DNA from: Microvelia longipes
Taxonomy: Eukaryota; Arthropoda; Insecta; Hemiptera; Veliidae
Assembly (NCBI GenBank): GCA_018340805.1
Contig: JACMZG010001913.1
Span: 29,240,967 to 29,304,966 of the forward strand
Length of the DNA stretch: 64,000 bases
Direction: 5' to 3'
Positions 58,861 through 64,000 of this stretch are shown in pieces (position 1 is the stretch's first letter; every line of letters starts with the position of its first letter). A model generated the notes under the pieces. The model saw nothing but the letters and a program-made list of their open reading frames with translations, was not told the origin of the DNA and made no database searches. A program made the translations under genes and the position numbers.

Positions 58861-59909
58861 ATGCTAACATGCATGTTAACATATATGAAAATGCTAACAT
58901 ATATCTCATAAATAGATACGTCTTACTTTTGTTCACTAAGTAATTTTACTAGAGCCTAAACAATTACAGCAAAGTACGGATTAATAAAGCGTTGAATTCT
59001 GGTCACCGTTGGCTTTCAGTACAGGATACTTTCGGATAAAAAACACTCAGAAGTCACATTTGATATCAAATCGTATTAGAAGCACATATAAACAATTCAG
59101 CAAAACGAAACGCATTCATACTAACACAACGAAACTCCCCGCACGAACTTTTGAGCAAAAATTTTCTTAGGATGATTCCTTCATAAGGTTACTTAAGATG
59201 TTCCGATTGAGCCGAAATTGGCTTCATCCAATTTCAAAACACTCCCTCCTGTGTTTGTTCGCAAATAACTGTTCAAATAAAATGTTTTTAATTCTTTTCA
59301 GTTAATAAAGTAAAAACCTCAACAAAACTTATTTTTAAAAAATAAAAAAAGCGTAATTTTCGTAAAAAAATTGCTAAATATAATCGAATAAATAATAGTT
59401 GAAACCTACATAACTGTCTTGTTACATAACGTATTTATTTTATAACTTTTATACATAATATATGCAATCTTAAAAATATTATAATTAATTTTTAAAAAAG
59501 CACAGTTCATTCATTACAATGAATTCATAAACGAACAGCTTAATTTGCATAACATTTCAATGAAATAAATTACAGAACTATATTATGGACAATAAAAGGA
59601 AAAAAATATATTATAAGCAAATTAAAATACAAAGGACACTAAAGAAAGATACAAAATGGTATAAAGAATAAAATATTTCTGGGAATATGGAAAACATTTA
59701 CACCAAAAATAAAAAAAAAACAATAATACAAAGTTGGAAATTATAGTTTACAAAATTATTAAAAATAAATACGTTATTTAATGTCATTGAATTATTTTAA
59801 TAATTTTTTTTTTTTAAATTATGTATATTTTTTTCTTCACGTAGTTGATAATCTAGGTTACAATCTCATTATTTTTTTGATAATAATGAAATTATTATAG
59901 GAAAATAAT

Positions 59910-60535
59910 TTTCGCAGTACTAAAAATCCGATACCAGGAGTTCAACTGAATTATTCCTTGCAGGTGTTTTCAATACCTCCTATGTGGATTTTATAAGTTT
60001 TCTGTGCTTTTAGCTAGAGAGTTGAAACATAGCAAAAAATCAATGGTTAAGTTTAGTTGTTGTACCATCCAGAAAATACTTTTTAACGGCATTAACTCTC
60101 TTTTACTTTAACTGCCACAAATTAGCAAAAATGCTCGAGAGTTAAAATTTTGTACAAAAATTAATCTTTAGGTCTTGATGCGTTATACGGAAAGTAATTG
60201 TATATGATATCATTAACCCGCAGTAATGATTGCGAAAATATTAAAATTTTAATTATGAGTGGAATTCGGTAGAAGAATATTCCTTGTATAATTAACAAGT
60301 ATGATTAATTAATAAGTCGGTTCAATACGACAAGTATATCTACGGTTTTTATTAGATTATAATAGTTAAGCAGCATCGAGTGAGGTCAGAGTCTGGATAG
60401 GTCTGAGGGCGAGCAAAACGTACTCGAAGACGTGTTGAGGACAAGCGAAGCGAGATCGAAATAGTAAGGATTAGCGTAGCGATTCCGATTTGAGAAAAAG
60501 TTCCGAAGTTCCCTGTAAAGGATTTTTTTTAAATT
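59910..60535 (+). repeat. 5S element with an internally duplicated head
   Basis: AAAAATCCGATACCAGGAGTT begins the copy. The module GAGAGTTGAAAC/GAGAGTTAAAA plus ..CAAAAA.TCAAT/TTAAT occurs twice (60017 and 60133), each followed by a CATTAAC site. The second is ATCATTAACCCGCAGTAATG. The 5S part (60363-60402) reads GTTAAGCAGCATCGAGTGAG then GTCAGAGTCTGGATAGG and is truncated after the C-box start. Mirror motifs (GACAAGCGAAGCGAGATCG) and the end AAAGTTCCGAAGTTCC follow. The 68-codon minus frame is a shadow. Confidence 0.75.
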
Positions 60536-60614
60536 ATCCTTGGAAAACGAGAAAATATCCAGTTGTGTTAACATTTGATCAAGTGTATCCATTTTATATG
60601 TGAAGTGTCATTAC

Positions 60615-60850
60615 AATATAGCTAGTATATCTAGGATTACATTGGATTTCTAATACTAGAATGTCTAACAGCTAAGAAAAAAAACGGATATCCTAACAGT
60701 CCTAACAGTCTAAGAACAAGTGAAGATGTTACGCAATGCAAATGTAGTGATTTTTTTATTCCAAGGAAAACCGAAGCGAGTCCGAAGTGATAAAGATAAG
60801 CAGAGCAAAACCAATATGGAAAGCAAAAGTTTCGTAATACCTGATTTTTT
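60615..60850 (+). repeat. 5S-element 3' fragment
   Basis: AGCTAGTATATCTAGGATTAC, ACCGAAGCGAGTCCGAAGTG, AAAGATAAGCAGAGCAAAACC and AAAGTTTCGTAATACCTGATTTTTTT follow the order of the tail modules. The 5S segment is absent. Confidence 0.5.
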
Positions 60851-61855
60851 TATTTTAATTAACTTAAAAAATTAAATACAAAAATGATTCATTTACTCAC
60901 AAATTTATATAATTAGCAACCCCAAAAAAGTCTTTTAATAATAAATAAATATTTTTTTATAATTTATTCACAACACAGAAAATGTTTTTTTTTTTCAATA
61001 ATTCACCATTATTTTAAATAATTTGCATACTTTAAGCGTTTTGAATTCTTAAACATAATCATAATTACAAATATCAACTCATATTTTTATTAAGGTATTA
61101 TAATTAAATTATTTATTTATTGTCTATAATTTTCATTCTATTAATATTTTCAATTTATTTTTTTTAATTAATTGAAAATAATTTTTGAAAAAAAAAATAT
61201 TTTTTTTTGGTAATATACGAGACTTTGGGAATAGAAGGAGCAAAATAATGAATGTGAGTTTTTTTCCACGAACCGGCGCAATGCTACTGGCGGGAAGTCT
61301 GTGATAGGATTATTAGTATTTGACAACTAGCGCTACTGCTGGTCAAACTACTTAACTACCTACTATTGGCTACTATACAGTATAACAACTCATTTTTAAC
61401 AAATAATTTTCTTTGTATGAATCTTTATCTATTCTAAAGAATTTATTTAATTTTACATAAAATATATTCTAAAAAAATTAAAGCAAATATTCCAATAAAA
61501 ACGGAGGAATATTTTTTCTGTCTAAAGCAGTTATATGAGATGTCTATCTATTTTATATCTTTATGATGAATAATATTTATCCCAAAATTTAGTTTTTTCA
61601 TAAAATTTATTTGGATATTAAAAGCGTACAAGATATATTTTCTGTTCAAAATAATATTTTTCCAGTTTTTATTTTCTTAACTCTCTCCCCAGCCATTTGT
61701 TCAAACCGGATGGTATGTTCCTGATGGTATGTTCCGAATGGAATACGAGAGTTGATTCTTTTAACCTAGGTTAGTTAGTGCAATTTTCGTCTACGATATT
61801 AAGTTAAGACTAGGTCCGGATAGAAGCGTGGTAGTTAATGATCATCATGAAAATA
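60851..61855. other. AT-rich intergenic DNA
   Basis: No gene is seen. A GC-richer patch at about 61268-61350 (CCGGCGCAATGCTACTGGCG, CTAGCGCTACTGCTGG) has no recognised identity. Confidence 0.4.
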
Positions 61856-61859
61856 TTTT

Positions 61860-62265
61860 AAATAAAAAAGGCGCTGAGTTCCAACGGGAAGCACGGACCC
61901 ATTAGCTTCTTCAGCATCCTCCTCCACTATCATTAGAGTCTCTAAGTGTGATGAGGCTAACATGTGCTGCGAGCTTGGTGAAGTTGGGGGTATCGTAGCT
62001 TGGCAGGATCCGGTGATCGTAGGGAAGCGTTGGTAGAAAGGTCTCCTACATCATAGTTAGAAGAGCTGCAAGGCAACCGGACGAACTGGTGGGTTGGTCC
62101 ACCACAAAGGCAAGTTCCCCTCGTGATATTTGTTGTTTTAGGAGCTGTTGGTCTTCAAAGGACTTGGCACTTCGCAACACCGGCAGTCGACGAGGTAACC
62201 ACCGACGATGGGTCTTCAACCTCTCCTTCCTGACAAAAGCAGGGAGCTGGAGGAATGGGTAAATT
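61860..62265. other. ~400-bp GC-richer block, probably a transposon or gene fragment
   Basis: There is a sharp compositional contrast with flanks (GGGAAGCACGGACCC, GGCAGGATCCGGTGATCG, GCAAGGCAACCGGACG, CGGCAGTCGACGAGG). On the minus strand a frame of about 60 codons (including VEEDAEEANGSVLPVGTQR) is open. The other frames are broken. No domain is identified. It sits directly upstream of a 5S-element fragment, as a GC-richer block also does at 10.7-11.2 kb. Confidence 0.35.
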
Positions 62266-62309
62266 TAGTACAACTATCCCCTTCATATAATAAATAATTT
62301 TACTACGTT

Positions 62310-62480
62310 TCATTTTAATACGGCTGGTATATCTACGATTTTTCGGATCACAAGCGTTAAGCAGCAGCGAACCAGGTCCCGATGGGTAACCGCTGAGAAT
62401 AAAACAGATGTATTTTATCTATAGTAGGGCAGAGCGAGTTTGAAGACATACAATATGAATTTAGTAATTTAAACTTTAAG
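62310..62480 (+). repeat. 5S-element fragment with 5S core
   Basis: CGGCTGGTATATCTACGATT and TTTCGGATCACAAGCG lead into the 5S-like part at 62352-62403 (GTTAAGCAGCAGCGAACCAG then GTCCCGATGGGTAACCGC). A decayed motif CAGAGCGAGTTTGAAGACAT follows. Confidence 0.7.
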
Positions 62481-62624
62481 AACAACTGTAGCGTATCCGA
62501 TATTACAAGAAATAAATCTGAGGTAGCTGAGTTTTACTTATAGACCTTTTTCATTTCTCACATCATAAGTCCAGCGGTACAGCAAAAAAACAAAATAATA
62601 TTCAGCTCAGTATATAGTAAAAGT

Positions 62625-62990
62625 ATTATGATTGCAAAAATCCGAAACTGAGATTTTACCTGAATCATTCATTTCCGGTGTGTGAAAGTCCTCGTAAGTA
62701 GTTCTTACAAAGTTGTCTGCCAATATGTGTGTGTCAATTTTCATCGTAGCTCCAAGTAAGATTATGCTAGATGGTACTCAAGAGTATAAACTTGATTCAG
62801 GAATCAATCCATAACTATCTGTGCTAGTCTGAAAACAGTTTAATGACGTCATTAACCGGCATAATGACTCATCAAAAATCGAAAATTCATAAAATGCGGA
62901 AATATTTTGATCGATTTAAAATTAAGCCCGCATGTAAAACCTTCAAAACTATTTTTTAAGTGAGTTCAACATGAGTCATTTACACTAGTA
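62625..62990 (+). repeat. 5S-element 5' half
   Basis: ATTGCAAAAATCCGAAACTG, TTGTCTGCCAATATGTGTGTG, CATCGTAGCTCCAAGTAAG, TAATGACGTCATTAACCGGC (intact CRE-like box at about 62841) and CATAAAATGCGGAAATATTTTGATC occur in order. The copy stops before the 5S segment. Confidence 0.7.
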
Positions 62991-63600
62991 CGTGCTTTTA
63001 CCAGTCTTCTTTCTGTGACATATTTCTACTAATTTAAAAGCAACCCGGTACATGGTAAATGACAATTATACTAAAGCCGCACTTTTTTTTATCGTAGGTT
63101 CGCATTTCAGCTCCGTCTAAAACAAAATCTTGGGAGCGACAATGACTTTTTCTTTACTTCACCTACGGTTGTAAGTAAAGAAAAGTAAAAAAGTTGGTCC
63201 TTTAGAAGAGCCAATTTCGTAGATCCACTTTTCACAGCCCGTGGTTTGACTATCCACCTAAAGCTAGATTTTATTGATCGATCTTTCCTTAGACACAGGA
63301 GAGAGTTTTCCAAGACTACAACCTATCCTAAAACTATTTTATAGACAAACAATTTTGTTCTTATGTTTTATTGATCGAAACAAGTTCCTTTGATCGACGT
63401 TCCTTCATTTGTCAATCTTTTCATAAACCAAGTTTCTTTAAATAAACCATTGTAAACCCTAATTCATAGGACTGATTTTTTGACTTCCATTTCTCTCGGT
63501 AGACATTACATAAGTAACATGAATAGGTTGAAAAGATTTATTTTAATCAGAAAAGCGTTTGACAGTGTGAGACAAAAGAAGCGGCTAAAAACCTCTACAT
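62991..63600. other. AT-rich intergenic DNA
   Basis: TTGATCGA words recur at about 63274, 63371 and 63392. A 68-codon minus frame at 63107-63313 has no recognisable domain. Nothing else is supported. Confidence 0.4.
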
Positions 63601-64000
63601 ATATAATACACACACACACAACACACATACACGCAACATAATATATATATACTATATATATATATATATATATCATATATCATATTATATATACATATAT
63701 ATATATATAGTATGAATATAGTATACTATTATATATATATATATATATATAAATACTATATTATAATATATCATATATAAGTATATATATATATACTATT
63801 ATTATATTATTATATTATTGTATATATATTATATAATATATATATATACTATATTATATATATATATAGATTTATATACTTATATATAATATATTATCTA
63901 ATATATAAATATTATACTATTTTATATATAATTACTTTATTATTTTGATTATATATATATTAAATTATTATATATATATATATATAAGTTATAATATAAT
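63600..64000. repeat. AT-only satellite-like region
   Basis: A short (CA)n tract is followed by about 370 bp of almost pure A/T made of TATATA, ATATTATA and CTATATTA words with very few G or C. The window ends inside it. Confidence 0.9.

Overview
This window looks like AT-rich intergenic DNA from a large, repeat-laden animal nuclear genome. No long ORF, rRNA operon, intact tRNA gene, operon or bacterial signal is visible. The longest open frames come from (TA)n microsatellites or repeat shadows. The visible repeats are CR1/Jockey-type LINE relics, tRNA-derived SINEs, long-inverted-repeat (foldback or MITE-like) elements, a 5S-rRNA-derived repeat, minisatellites and very long (TA)n tracts. This fits an invertebrate, probably an arthropod. 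A hemipteran insect is a weak guess, resting on the abundant GAGCGAAGCGAG-type motifs, and cannot be proven here.

The dominant component is one dispersed family of about 0.7 kb, seen in some 20 full or partial copies on both strands. Near-complete copies lie at 11.3-12.0, 40.5-41.2, 42.0-42.8 (minus), 47.4-48.3 (minus), 54.4-55.5 (minus, interrupted) and 59.9-60.5 kb. Its order is: a head with a TATACC...GGTATA palindrome; a CCGAAACCGGGAT block; a TGTGTG stretch; a TGACGTCA (CRE-like) box; a segment matching roughly nt 45-103 of 5S rRNA, which spans the TFIIIA/Pol III internal control region; one or more GAGCGAAGCGAG mirror motifs; and a GGTACCCCGTACCCGA end. No protein is encoded. I call it the 5S element.

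Layout: 0-3 kb has GC-richer repeat debris and a weak exon candidate. 4-10 kb has dispersed repeats, hairpins, a 36-bp minisatellite and tRNA-like SINE debris. 10.7-17.3 kb has a GC-richer block and several 5S-element copies. 18.4-28.5 kb holds four inverted-repeat elements. 28.5-29.3 kb is a broken LINE reverse transcriptase. 31-34 kb is a direct segmental duplication carrying (TA)n arrays. 34.9 kb holds a SINE with flanking duplications. 36-43 kb has more local duplications and 5S elements, two of them head to head. 45-48 kb has a second SINE, a LINE 3' end, a foldback element and a 5S element with a nested insertion. 52.7-54.2 kb has a duplicated repeat followed by a 15-unit array of the GAGCGAAGCGAG motif. 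54.4-55.5 kb is a 5S element split by a 5'-truncated LINE with a perfect 15-bp target duplication. 58 kb has an interrupted 80-bp minisatellite. 60-64 kb has further 5S-element copies, a GC-richer block and an AT-rich satellite-like end.

There is no set of cooperating host genes here. The biology is that of mobile and satellite DNA. The most interesting signal is the 5S-derived, mirror-motif-bearing element family and its apparent link to the tandem array at 53.5-54.2 kb. Boundaries are read by eye and are approximate unless a duplication is stated as exact.
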